Assembly (NCBI GenBank): GCA_004296775.1
Contig: RHGE01000002.1
Location: forward strand, 62,001 to 126,000
Reading direction: 5' to 3'
From: Marinilabiliaceae bacterium JC017
Lineage (GTDB): Bacteria > Bacteroidota > Bacteroidia > Bacteroidales > Marinilabiliaceae
DNA: 64,000 nt
Shown: piece after piece, positions 45,342-54,315 of the stretch
Numbering within the stretch: position 1 is the first letter of the stretch
Layout of the letters: the number at the start of each line of letters is the position of its first letter
The notes under the pieces: model-generated
Database searches by the model: none
What the model was told of the DNA's origin: nothing
Seen by the model: the letters and a program-made list of their open reading frames with translations, nothing else
Position numbers and translations under genes: made by a program

Positions 45342-45596
45342 ATTTCTTGTTTTATTATTTAAACACTTACTCACTCTGATAAGTCATGACTTGAAATTTC
45401 GGAGACATTTACGACCATATTTTTTCGAATGTTTCACGTTTTTATCCATTTTTTAACCAATACACATTAGATCGCTATGAATCAGCTTCATTTTTTTTCA
45501 AATGAAAAGCCCGGTACCAAAGGAATACAACTAATATCTGAAACATCCCACCACCCTAAGACTTACAATTAGTGTTTAATTTCATTCGTCAGATTT

Positions 45597-46978
45597 ATGA
45601 CAATCAGTAAACTCTTCGAATATTTGAACGAACAACCAATATTCCTAAATCCAAATGAAATTATTACATCACCCGGATTTATTAATATAGCTGCTACAAA
45701 ATTCATTTTCACTTACCTATGTACAAAACACAGCGAAGATTAACACAAAAGCACGTCACTACTATTTGAATCATCCTCTTTATTATGAGAATCAAAAATT
45801 GAATTCAGATTACCTGCAACCGGTTTAAAACACTTCTGACCAAGCAATAGAAGAAGTATAACTGATACGTTAAAGGTAATTAATGGTTGCTGATCTCACA
45901 GATTCGAATAAATACAACCTTGATTTCACCTAACAAGTAGCTGATTTTGATTACCTAACATCAATACAGGTTAATTACATAAAAACAAAACTTCCACCAC
46001 CACTGAAACCAATTGAGGAATTTTCTTTAAAGATTAACACCAAGAATATGCACTTGGCTATCTATAAGTAAAACACTACATCAAAGACAACATCAATAAA
46101 AAATTCACCTTCCTATGGAAGAATGCTTTAATATACCCTCAACCAGCCATTCCCAATGATGCAACCATTACTAAAGCAGGTTATGAATTCTCCTTTAGTT
46201 TCCAAATCAACATTACTGTGCCCGAAAATTTAAAAGATGCCTACTGAGGTATCTTAACTGATGAATATGTAAATAACGGTGCGACCACATATGTTTATAA
46301 AAATAGCCAACTTACCTGGCACATTGAGTTAGCTATAGCGAATTATGGAATTACGCAGGATTCATAAACAAATATCCATGTATTTCATTTTAAACCGGAC
46401 TAATCAGGAGCAAACAGACTAATATAAGACTGCAATAAAGCCATTCGCTTTTATGAAAATACTTATGGCATTAGAAATAATACTATCAAAAACTTAGCCA
46501 TCATGTAAATTCCAACTATTATGGAATTAAATCAGATGTTTCGGAAATCTCTACGTAACAATATAATCATATAGAGACTGTCAATCCGCAAAGTTTTTAT
46601 TATGAGACATCACTCCAATGTGATCCGGTAGAATTAGGTGAATCTCACCCATAGATTAACGAATATTTCCCTACCTTTCACCAGTTTTATCTGGAGAGAA
46701 AGATGAATAATAACACCGGAGTACTAATGAAAAACAATTACTAAGTCTATAATTCACTTAAAAAATTCTTTATGAATCATCCGGATCACATAAACATGAC
46801 CATCAGTGAATATGGAGCACAAAAAGTAACCAATCGTTCATACACCAAGGACATATTGTTTCTTTATTTCCTGAATAAGCTGATTGGCGAAAGAATCTAT
46901 TCCACCAAGCCAAATGACTAAATCATCCAAGATCTGTCAAAAGAAGAAATTATCTACAAATACCTTTAGTTCCTCTAA
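45597..46978 (+). pseudogene. Decayed gene of about 460 codons, family not recognised
   Basis: Protein-like sequence continues through three frames: MTISKLFEYLNEQPIFLNP.. from 45597, then LNHPLYYENQKLNSDYLQPV and LDFT*QVADFDYLTSIQV up to about 46068, then INKKFTFLWKNALIYPQ, ITVPENLKDAY*GILTDEY and AIRFYENTYGIRNN up to about 46475, then NSNYYGIKSDVSE, FYYETSLQCDPVELGESHP and TISEYGAQKVTN to the end. At least fifteen in-frame stops (for example 45741, 45826, 46245, 46401, 46556, 46652, 46742, 46919) and three frame changes show it is not expressed. All but one stop are TAA or TAG. It lies directly upstream of an ECF sigma gene on the same strand. Confidence 0.75.
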
Positions 46979-47002
46979 TTTAAATTTTCTCTACTGCAAG
47001 TA

Positions 47003-47686
47003 ATGAATCAATTTGATCCTGATCAGGCATTTCGTGAATACGGTCCCATGGTTTCTACCTTGGCCCGACGCCTTATTTTGAACCATGAGGTAGCCAGCGA
47101 GGCCGCCCAGGAGGTTTGGTATGAAATTATCAAAAGCGCCCCTTCTTACAAGAATGAATGCAGCCTCTCAACCTGGATTTACACCATAGCCAAAAGAACA
47201 ATAAGCCGCTATCTCAAAAATGAAATAACCTACAGCTCCTATGAGATTAACCATTACATGAGTCTGGAGCCAATAGACTATACGGATAATGAAAAAGAAA
47301 AGCGGGAGTGGGTAAAAGAAAAATGCGACCACTGCCTGACAGCTTTTTGTCATTGCCTAAACAATGAGGCGCGCCTGATATTTTTATTTCATCAAATCGT
47401 AAACCTCTCCTATAACCAGATTAGTGAAATAATGGAACTAAAAGAAGAAAACATAAGGAAGATAGCGTCCCGCTCACGTGCAAAAGTCAAAAACTTCATG
47501 GAAAACAATTGTATTCTTTATAATCCCCGGGGAAACTGTCGTTGCCGAATTCGCCAACACATAAAATCCGTGAAGCTGGATCTGGAATACAGTAAACTGG
47601 AAAAGGCTGCCCAACTGACCCGTTTCTATCTAAAATTTGAAAAAGATCTCCCACGACAAAACTATTGGATAAAAATAATCACTTAA
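47003..47686 (+). CDS. ECF-like sigma factor with Cys-rich C-terminal motif
   Basis: The 227-residue protein has sigma region 2 (REYGPMVSTLARRLI, VASEAAQEVWYEII, CSLSTWIYTIAKRTISRYL) and region 4 (LIFLFHQIVNLSYNQISEIMELKEENIRKIASRSRAKVKNF). A tail with CILYNPRGNCRCR follows, then a helical C-terminus. The NPxxxCxC motif after region 4 is found in a subset of sigma-70 proteins and might bind metal or sense redox state (inference). Extra cysteines HCLTAFCHC precede region 4. A DUF3795 gene follows after 64 bases. Confidence 0.82.
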   Translation: MNQFDPDQAFREYGPMVSTLARRLILNHEVASEAAQEVWYEIIKSAPSYKNECSLSTWIYTIAKRTISRYLKNEITYSSYEINHYMSLEPIDYTDNEKEKREWVKEKCDHCLTAFCHCLNNEARLIFLFHQIVNLSYNQISEIMELKEENIRKIASRSRAKVKNFMENNCILYNPRGNCRCRIRQHIKSVKLDLEYSKLEKAAQLTRFYLKFEKDLPRQNYWIKIIT

Positions 47687-47750
47687 GATGTCACAAATCC
47701 ATTATTAACTCCACTAAACAAGTAAATACACTTTTTTTAATGGAGAAATT

Positions 47751-48182
47751 ATGGATTATAAAAATTTAACCGCCCCATGTGGCAGAGATTGCTTTAATTG
47801 TCCTTTTTACCTAGCTGGAAAAAATAAAAAAACCAGGCAAGAAATGGCTAACAGACTGAATATTCCTCTTAATAAAGTAGCTTGTTCCGGATGCCGTAAT
47901 ATTGCAGGCGATTGTGAGGTATTAAAACACTATGGTTTTAACGGGCAATGTAAAATTTATGCCTGCATAAAAGATAAAAAGCTTGATTTTTGCAGCGATT
48001 GCACCAATTTTCCCTGCGAACGATTACATCCACTGGCCGACCATGCCGACAAATTCCCCCACAATTTGAAAGTCTTTAACCTCTGCATGATTCAAAAAAT
48101 GGGGCTTGAAAACTGGGCCAAGACACAAGCTAAAAAATCATTTGACAGATATTATTGTGACAAATTAGATTCTTGCTTATAA
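47751..48182 (+). CDS. DUF3795 Cys-rich protein
   Basis: The 143-residue protein carries the DUF3795 cysteine pattern: APCGRDCFNCPFYL (Cys10, Cys14, Cys17), ACSGCR, CKIYACIK and FCSDCTNFPCERL. The family occurs widely in bacteria and archaea and is expected to bind zinc or another metal; its function is unknown. It lies downstream of the Cys-tailed sigma factor on the same strand, perhaps in one transcript, and a bidirectional terminator follows. Confidence 0.88.
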   Translation: MDYKNLTAPCGRDCFNCPFYLAGKNKKTRQEMANRLNIPLNKVACSGCRNIAGDCEVLKHYGFNGQCKIYACIKDKKLDFCSDCTNFPCERLHPLADHADKFPHNLKVFNLCMIQKMGLENWAKTQAKKSFDRYYCDKLDSCL

Positions 48183-48510
48183 AAAAAACAGGCTGTTCCT
48201 TATAAACAATTACGTTGCCTATCTAAAATGACCATCAACAATACTATTCTTGTTCCGGATCATTAGATACCCAATGCCATGACACAAGGAACCGTTTAAT
48301 TTTCAGATGACATAACAGCAACACCCTGGCGTCATGAAGCATATACTAAAACTCCCGGCTCATATTACCGGGAGTTTTCTTTATAAAGACTCTTTTATAA
48401 TGTCCGACAGAACTAATCAAACTTAAAATGTACTACTATGTTTCGACAAATAACTCATTTATCCCAAAACTGCCGCAGGCCTCATTCCAGCTTTATCACT
48501 TAACATCCGT
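48183..48510. other. Intergenic region with one terminator
   Basis: Apart from the bidirectional hairpin at 48347-48378 I see no gene or repeat. Confidence 0.7.
48347..48378. terminator. Bidirectional intrinsic terminator
   Basis: A perfect stem AAAACTCCCGG / CCGGGAGTTTT around CTCATATTA serves the DUF3795 gene (plus) and the broken hydrolase gene (minus). Confidence 0.85.
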
Positions 48511-49343
48511 TTACCTTCCACCCAGAGCCTTTACGTAACGCATTTTAAGCTCTCCCATATCCACCGATCCGGAATATTTCCCGGCATCGTCAAAATTGAT
48601 TTCAACAGGTACCCCTCGCAAACCTTCCATGCCCAACAACAGCTTTTTTTGATTCAGGTTATAGGCACTGGTCCAGACAGTGGACTTCTGCATCCCTGCG
48701 CTCATCACTGTAACAATATCAACCAGGAAAGATATATCATTGGCTCCTGCTGTTTCATTAATCACCTGCAATTCGGGACAGGCAATGGTGCTACCGGGAG
48801 TGAAATTTGTGATGGCAAACCATTCTCCATCCTTCAATTACTTCACAACCGGCTTCTTTCCTTCTTCATAAAACACCACATCACCCTTATTATCAGCAAT
48901 CAGTTAGTGCACCTTGGAATAGTTATTACGGGTATTATAATCAATCTTAAAGCCTTTTAATACTCTTATGGCCTCCGACACATTTCCGGTCTGCTCCAAT
49001 ACATATTAAATAATCCCAGTTCATCCACAACTGGCTTTTCTTTGTTGATCTCCGGATCTATGGAAGCATCTACAACGGCAGCCATGGCAACAAACAAACC
49101 ATCATGATTAATCCCTTCATAAGACCGGTCAACTCCCATCTGTTCAATCTTCAAACATACGTTAGCCGGCATGCTATATTACCTCCTAACCGGCACAAAA
49201 TAAATGGCTCTACCTTTCAGTATCCAATCAAAATTACACTCCTCCATTATACCGGCCGGTGATCGGTAAGCAATTAAAGAACAAGCATCAAGTAGCGAAC
49301 AGAATCCCTACACTAAAAAGAAGATTAATAATAGTTTTTTCAT
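48511..49343 (-). pseudogene. Broken Ntn-hydrolase (choloylglycine hydrolase / C45-like)
   Basis: Reading the minus strand from ATG 49343 gives a signal peptide interrupted by TAG at 49308-49310 (MKKLLLIFFLV*GFCSLLDAC), a candidate nucleophile Cys in DACS, and further pieces GINHDGLFVAMAAVVDASID, then after a frame change EQTGNVSEAIRVLKGFKIDY, KVH*LIADNKGDVVFYEEG, and finally DGEWFAITNFTPGST...VWTSAYNLNQKKLLLGMEG to the stop. The order matches secreted Ntn-hydrolases of the penicillin-acylase/bile-salt-hydrolase type. At least four stops and one frameshift make it non-functional. It is 49 bases downstream of the secreted EEP-family gene. Confidence 0.75.
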
Positions 49344-49392
49344 ATTAGTAGATTTTAAAATAGATTCGGAGCATCAACAATAATTGGTAACG

Positions 49393-50193
49393 CTACTTCT
49401 TTAACTCCAAGGTCACCAAATATGCACAATGATCCGATGCCACGACATCCCGGATCACCCGGGTACTCACCAGGCGCCACTGACTGGCTGGCCGGCGCAT
49501 AACATAGTCGATTTTCACCTTCGGGTTATCTGATGGCCAAGTGGGCTGAGGATTGGTTTTATCATAACAGGATTGCCACACCTTCTCCAAATTAGTAATG
49601 GTCTTACTCCCCGGCACATCATTCATATCTCCGGCCAACAAGGTGGGATAATTATTTGCACCAAACACCTGGTTAATTGTTTCAACCTGCCACAGACGAT
49701 CGGGAGTATCATTTTGATGATCCAGGTGCGTTCCAACAAAACAGATGGTATCCCCGGAAGTTAAAACGGTGGAAATCTCCAGGGCCGCCCGCGGTTCATT
49801 GGCAGGAGAGTGAGGCAATGCCATCAAACGTGAGCCAATAATAGATGTTTTACTCATCACCCCGACACCATACTCTCCCCCGTCAAACGTCATGGCTTTC
49901 CCAAACAGCGGAGCCATTTTTGTACGCCATCCCAATTCCGTGACCAGATCATACCCTCTTCCTCGTTTGGTTTTATAATCCACCTCTTGTAAAGCTACCA
50001 GGTCCGGATCACATTTTTTAATGACATCAGCCAATACATCCAGGTTAAAATCTCCTTTAGTAGTAGCCCCATGAAGAATATTAAATGATAATACTTTTAC
50101 AATTACCGGTTTTTTACTGACAGTTCGGGCAGCTGCCTGAAAAACAAATGTCGGTATTAAAACAATCATCACCCCCCAAAGAATCTTTCTCAT
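49393..50193 (-). CDS. Secreted endonuclease/exonuclease/phosphatase-family protein
   Basis: The 266-residue protein has a signal peptide (about 1-21, FVFQAAA). All EEP-fold blocks follow: SFNILHG, LVALQEVDYKT (catalytic Glu), GTHLDHQND, LLAGDMND, KIDYVM and the terminal SDHCAY. Members hydrolyse phosphodiesters of nucleic acids, phospholipids or inositol phosphates; a secreted single-domain member in Bacteroidota often sits with carbohydrate or lipid degradation genes. The broken hydrolase gene follows in the same direction. Confidence 0.9.
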   Translation of the reverse strand: MRKILWGVMIVLIPTFVFQAAARTVSKKPVIVKVLSFNILHGATTKGDFNLDVLADVIKKCDPDLVALQEVDYKTKRGRGYDLVTELGWRTKMAPLFGKAMTFDGGEYGVGVMSKTSIIGSRLMALPHSPANEPRAALEISTVLTSGDTICFVGTHLDHQNDTPDRLWQVETINQVFGANNYPTLLAGDMNDVPGSKTITNLEKVWQSCYDKTNPQPTWPSDNPKVKIDYVMRRPASQWRLVSTRVIRDVVASDHCAYLVTLELKK

Positions 50194-50818
50194 AATTTAC
50201 TCGTTATTATTTTATCACAATTACCACAGCAACAGATCGTCACCCAATTATTCTACAGACATGATATTAATAGATAATCCGGTATTTATTATCTTATAAC
50301 AATTTCCGTACAAAATTAAACACCAACACCTATCAGCTAACTGGATAAATTTGACGAACCATTATTAAATACACATAGACCCAAATGTAATCAATTCGCC
50401 CCTCCCACATATTGTTTTCTCCAATAAGTAATGATATAAAACCATTTTCCGGATTTGATCTTTGACTTTTGAGACACCTTCCAAAACCTAACGGTTATAT
50501 ATTGAATCCTAAAAAAGATGAAATATAATTCCCTCGCCTCATACCATGGTCTTTCACAAAACAATCCGGTTCACCTCATTTTAATTCATTTAAATCACTT
50601 AATCACGCATTCTGAAACAATCTCTCATCCAGATCAACAGAGACTATGTCGCATGTTGCGTAAGCTAACTATTCCTCCCAAGAAAGGACTTGTCCAAAAT
50701 AATTATTGTCATATTTGACATTTCCAGCCTGATTTTAGACATCCCCTATTCATTGCGCATTGTATATAGTTTCGTAACTTGCGGCCTGATTTAAGAAGAT
50801 AATCGGAGGTAACGTACA
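50194..50818. other. Intergenic region upstream of the RlmL-type gene
   Basis: About 625 bases between divergent genes. Apart from the ribosome binding site at 50805-50810 I see nothing I can defend. A 66-codon plus frame at 50518-50718 lacks family resemblance. Confidence 0.6.
50805..50810 (+). promoter_or_regulatory. Ribosome binding site deciding a TTG start
   Basis: GGAGGT lies 8 bases before TTG 50819, the only codon giving the family N-terminus. Strong Shine-Dalgarno sites are unusual in this window. Confidence 0.7.
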
Positions 50819-51991
50819 TTGAAACTATTAGCTAAAACATTTCATGGCTTAGAGAATGTGCTGGCAGAAGAGCTAGCCGGCATAGGAGCCACCAACATCA
50901 CGCCGCAAAGGCGTGCTGTGGCATTCGAGGGAGATAAAGAAGTATTGTATAAAGCCAATCTGCATTTAAGAACAGCCTTGCGCATCTTGGTGCCAATCTA
51001 TAACTTCAAGGCAGATACAGAAATAGAGCTATATAATAAGATTCATGGCTATGACTGGGCGCAGCACATGAGCAATAAACAAACATTTGCCATAGATAGC
51101 GTGGCCTTTGGTGATATTTTCAAACATTCGAAATTTCTATCCTTAAAAGCCAAAGATGCTATTGTTGACCAATTCAGGGAAAAAACCGGTGACCGACCCT
51201 CAGTAGATGCCGAAAATCCGGATATTAGCATCAACATTCATGTGTCAGAAAATAAATTCACGGTTTCACTGGACAGTTCCGGGGAATCATTACACCGAAG
51301 AGGTTATCGTGACAGTCGTCACAAAGCTCCGCTTAATGAAGCATTGGCTGCCGGTATGATACTACTTGCCGGATGGAGTAAGGAGACACCACTTTACGAT
51401 CCGATGTGTGGTTCAGGTACCATTGTAATGGAAGCAGCCATGATCGCCTGTAATATACCGCCGGCCTGGCACCGCAAGCACTTTTGCTTCATGGCCTGGA
51501 AAGACTTTGATAAATATCTATGGAAAAGCATTCGGGATGAAGCGGAAAAGAAAATTGAACATCCACGAACCTATATTGCCGGAAATGACATTGACATGAA
51601 AGCAGTAGATATGGCTAAGCTGGCATCACTGGAATTCCGCCTGAATCGGGAAATCAGTATAACTAAAGGTGCTTTTGAAGAGCAGGACCCGCCTTTCCGC
51701 AGAGGGATGATTATCACCAATCCCCCTTACGGTGAACGATTGAAAAAGACAGATATCTTTGCTTTTTACAAAAAGATCGGAAGCACACTCAAACAGAAAT
51801 ATGCTGGCTATGATGTTTGGGTCATCAGTTCCAATGAAGATGCCATTTACCGTATTGGATTGAAGACATCGGAAAAACATATCCTTTATAATGGTCCACT
51901 GGAATGTCAGTATTTGAAATACGAATTATTTGATGGCTCACTTAAAGAGCGCAAGAGAAGACAAAATTTGAAACGCGATTTGGATAAGTAA
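50819..51991 (+). CDS. rlmL: THUMP-domain class I rRNA methyltransferase (RlmL N-half / YpsC type)
   Basis: The 390-residue protein has an N-terminal ferredoxin-like/THUMP region (about 1-160) and a class I methyltransferase domain (about 165-375) with DPMCGSGTIVMEAA as the SAM motif and ITNPPYGER as the catalytic N-P-P-Y. It matches the single-domain homologues of E. coli RlmL, which make N2-methylguanosine in 23S rRNA. It starts at TTG 50819, supported by the site GGAGGT 8 bases upstream; no in-frame ATG is near. A terminator follows. Confidence 0.88.
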   Translation: MKLLAKTFHGLENVLAEELAGIGATNITPQRRAVAFEGDKEVLYKANLHLRTALRILVPIYNFKADTEIELYNKIHGYDWAQHMSNKQTFAIDSVAFGDIFKHSKFLSLKAKDAIVDQFREKTGDRPSVDAENPDISINIHVSENKFTVSLDSSGESLHRRGYRDSRHKAPLNEALAAGMILLAGWSKETPLYDPMCGSGTIVMEAAMIACNIPPAWHRKHFCFMAWKDFDKYLWKSIRDEAEKKIEHPRTYIAGNDIDMKAVDMAKLASLEFRLNREISITKGAFEEQDPPFRRGMIITNPPYGERLKKTDIFAFYKKIGSTLKQKYAGYDVWVISSNEDAIYRIGLKTSEKHILYNGPLECQYLKYELFDGSLKERKRRQNLKRDLDK

Positions 51992-52043
51992 TTTATTCAT
52001 ATCCGTTTCTATATCGTATAACCTGTTTTTCTAAATTAGAATC

Positions 52044-52082
52044 TCACCCATATTCATCAAAAGAGTATGGGTGATTTTTTTT
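52044..52082 (+). terminator. Intrinsic terminator of the RlmL-type gene
   Basis: Stem TCACCCATA / TATGGGTGA, then eight T. Confidence 0.9.
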
Positions 52083-52207
52083 AATTGACCCCTTTCAAAC
52101 ATGAAAAGCGCCTGCTCGTAGAAATTAATTTCATCCTGAATCAATAATCAATTCTCTCGCATTTATAATTGACATCAATCATTCTCTCCCTAACCAATAT
52201 TAAAGGC

Positions 52208-52501
52208 TATTCATCTAACGCCAGTACCCATTCTGCTAACAGCGGTGAGTATTCAACAATCGCTGGTGGCCATTCAACTGACACTGGTGACCATTCTGCA
52301 ATCTTTGGTTTACATTCAACCGACTTTGGTGACCATTCTGCAATCTCCGGTTTACATTCAACCAACTTTGGTGGCCATTCTGCAATCTCCGGTTTACATT
52401 CAACCAACTTTGGTGGCCATTCTGCAATCTCCAGTTTACATTCAACCCACTTTGGTGGTCATTCTGCAATCTCTGGTTTACATTCAACCAACTTTAGTGA
52501 C
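52208..52501. repeat. Tandem array, fourteen units of exactly 21 bp in alternating types
   Basis: Two unit types alternate from about 52271: CATTCTGCAATCTCCGGTTT plus A, and CATTCAACCAACTTTGGTGG plus C, giving a 42-bp higher period. Fourteen units run without an indel (294 bp). An open frame starting at TTG 52169 would give HSxxxG heptads and the opposite strand gives another heptad, but there is no ATG or ribosome binding site. Confidence 0.9.
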
Positions 52502-52765
52502 CATTAATTAAACTTGTATTATTATTTCATCTGAAATAACATACGTCAGCATCTTTAATTTCTTCAGCAAATTATACCGGAAAAACAACCATTGAATTTC
52601 AATATTCATTTATCCCAATTTACATTTCACTTTTATGATTCTCATGGTATTAAAAAAAGCTTATCTCTTTCCCAATTTATTTTTCTCTGAGAAAATAAAC
52701 ATTTACTTATAACAAAGAAATAAAAACCAGGGTGATTACAAAATTCCACCATAAATAGGTAAATA

Positions 52766-52803
52766 AAAAAGGTACGGCTAAAAAATTTTAACCGCACCTT
52801 TTT
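52766..52803 (-). terminator. Intrinsic terminator of the unknown helical protein gene
   Basis: AAAAAGGTGCGGTTAAAA pairs with TTTTAGCCGTACCTTTTT on the minus strand, with two mismatches, and a T-run follows. It lies 26 bases past the stop. Confidence 0.75.
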
Positions 52804-52828
52804 AGACAAAAAACTCAATTTTTCACTA

Positions 52829-53470
52829 TTAATCAATGAGTACGCGCGAACGCTTATATAAATCGTAAAACTTAGGGTTATTAATTTCAAAAACCTTCAT
52901 AATTTTATCAAGACGATTACGAAGCAATTGATTACCGGCTTCAATCAACTGGTCAGCATGTTGAATATTGGCATATACCATATTACGTACATTTCTTGCT
53001 TCACCAATCAAGTGCTTGTAATCATCCAGATTTGTTTCAATTTCAGTAATCTGGGGTTCCGAAACACCAAAACGTGCCATGGAATCCAGGTTAGTATAGG
53101 CCGCTTTCAAGACCGCCGATACCTGCCCCACAACATCCAATTCCTTCATGTTTTCCAATAAGGATTTGGTGGTTTTTCCAAACTCTTTCAGCTTTTCATT
53201 ATTATTTAAATCACCATATACATAAAGGTTAGCAGCTAAAACCGGCACTTTACTGACCAAAACCTGCTTCAATTGTTCCTTTTTACGGGTAATGGCTTTA
53301 CTATTGTCATGGTTATTCCCATATATGGCATCAATACGTTGAATAATCTCATCCAATTCATTCTTTATCTCAGCCGCAATAGGTACCAAATTCCAAACAT
53401 TAGCATTTTCATCCATTGTGGACTGAACACTGCTCATCATTTTATAATATTTCGTATGTCCTTTATTCAT
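52829..53470 (-). CDS. Predicted all-helical protein of a Bacteroidota family, function unknown
   Basis: The start is taken at MNKGHTKYYK (53470); the frame opens ten codons earlier. The protein of about 213 residues is charged and predicted to be almost all helix, with segments such as WNLVPIAAEIKNELDEIIQRID, AITRKKEQLKQVLVSKVPVLAANLYVYG and LTNLDSMARFGVSEPQ-like text. It resembles, from memory, a widespread Bacteroidota hypothetical family of roughly 200 residues with repeated four-helix organisation; I know no function. It has no signal peptide. It has its own terminator. Confidence 0.7.
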   Translation of the reverse strand: MNKGHTKYYKMMSSVQSTMDENANVWNLVPIAAEIKNELDEIIQRIDAIYGNNHDNSKAITRKKEQLKQVLVSKVPVLAANLYVYGDLNNNEKLKEFGKTTKSLLENMKELDVVGQVSAVLKAAYTNLDSMARFGVSEPQITEIETNLDDYKHLIGEARNVRNMVYANIQHADQLIEAGNQLLRNRLDKIMKVFEINNPKFYDLYKRSRVLID

Positions 53471-53500
53471 ACTGCAACTTTTAATTAAACTTTTATTCAA

Positions 53501-54270
53501 ACTTATGAGGTATTTTCTTCAATGTCAATTATCAAAACATGCATGATTAACATTTAGAAAGAATCTAAATAAATTCATTACAACTATTACTCACTCTAGT
53601 AAAACATCCTCTTTATCAATCTCCCTGCCTATTATATACACTTTCTGATTAACGTACATTTCTCCAAAAACTTCCTTCATACCCCATGCCCTGAGCTTAT
53701 AAAAGAATTACGTATACTACTCATAAAAACCGCTTCTTCCATAGGCCATCTATAAATGCAAAAACTATTTTTTACACGCTTCATAAACTTACAACTCAAA
53801 TTCAGATAAAAAGAACAAAACAATTAAATGCCAACTCATATTAAACCATTTCTTATCCGGCCATCCATATTATAAATATCCATTTTTACTAAAGCTCAAA
53901 TGCAAAATAAAATGACATTGAAAATATTGAAACTGTAATCAATAGCACCAATCTCAATATACCAAACGGAGACCTATACAAAAAATATTTACCTCTTCAT
54001 TCAAGAAAGTCCATCCAAAATAAAAAGCTCGATAAATTTCCAATCAATTCTCCCAACACTATTCATTCTATTTCTTGTCAGCCTAGAATTTACCGGATAT
54101 AAAATAACCTTTTAACGGCCAGTTTTAATTGCAAAATCACCTCCAATTCAAGAAACACCCAAAAGGCCTTAATGCGAAACATTTTGAATCCAATTCCGAT
54201 TATTCATCCATAGTTGTTTTGAAATAAACACATTCTTTTCATTGATCCATTCCCGGGACATTCCCTGCAT
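53501..54270. other. AT-rich region with faint coding remnants
   Basis: No intact gene. On the minus strand around 53597-53730 there is protein-like text (YKLRAWGMKEVFGEMYV then NQKVYIIGREIDKED) ended by stops, and on the plus strand around 53930-54110 a 60-codon open stretch. These could be gene relics, but the evidence is thin. Confidence 0.4.
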
Positions 54271-54280
54271 TTGAATTTTA

Positions 54281-54288
54281 TATCTTTG
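54281..54288 (+). promoter_or_regulatory. Possible -7 element of the nitronate monooxygenase gene
   Basis: TATCTTTG lies 27 bases before the ATG at 54316. No TTTG at 18-20 bp. Confidence 0.45.
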
Positions 54289-54315
54289 CATCCTGAATGC
54301 AAAAATATTTTGATA

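Larger units (their letters stand above)
51992..52828. other. Gene-free region with two terminators and a 21-bp array
   Basis: It holds the RlmL terminator (52044-52082), the tandem array (52208-52501) and the terminator of the unknown helical protein (52766-52803). The remainder is AT-rich with no clear gene. Confidence 0.75.

Noticed and set aside
45597-46978. Recoding of TAA/TAG as glutamine in the gene relic
   Set aside because: A TGA and three frame changes are also present, and neighbouring genes use TAA and TAG as normal stops, so decay is simpler.
50518-50718. 66-codon plus frame between the EEP gene and rlmL
   Set aside because: It has an ATG but no ribosome binding site, no family pattern and ends far from rlmL. 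A small real gene cannot be fully excluded.
52169-52511. Frames through the second 21-bp array (HSxxxG heptads, or VECKPEIAEW on the other strand)
   Set aside because: The plus frame starts at TTG without a ribosome binding site, and frames on both strands are equally open.
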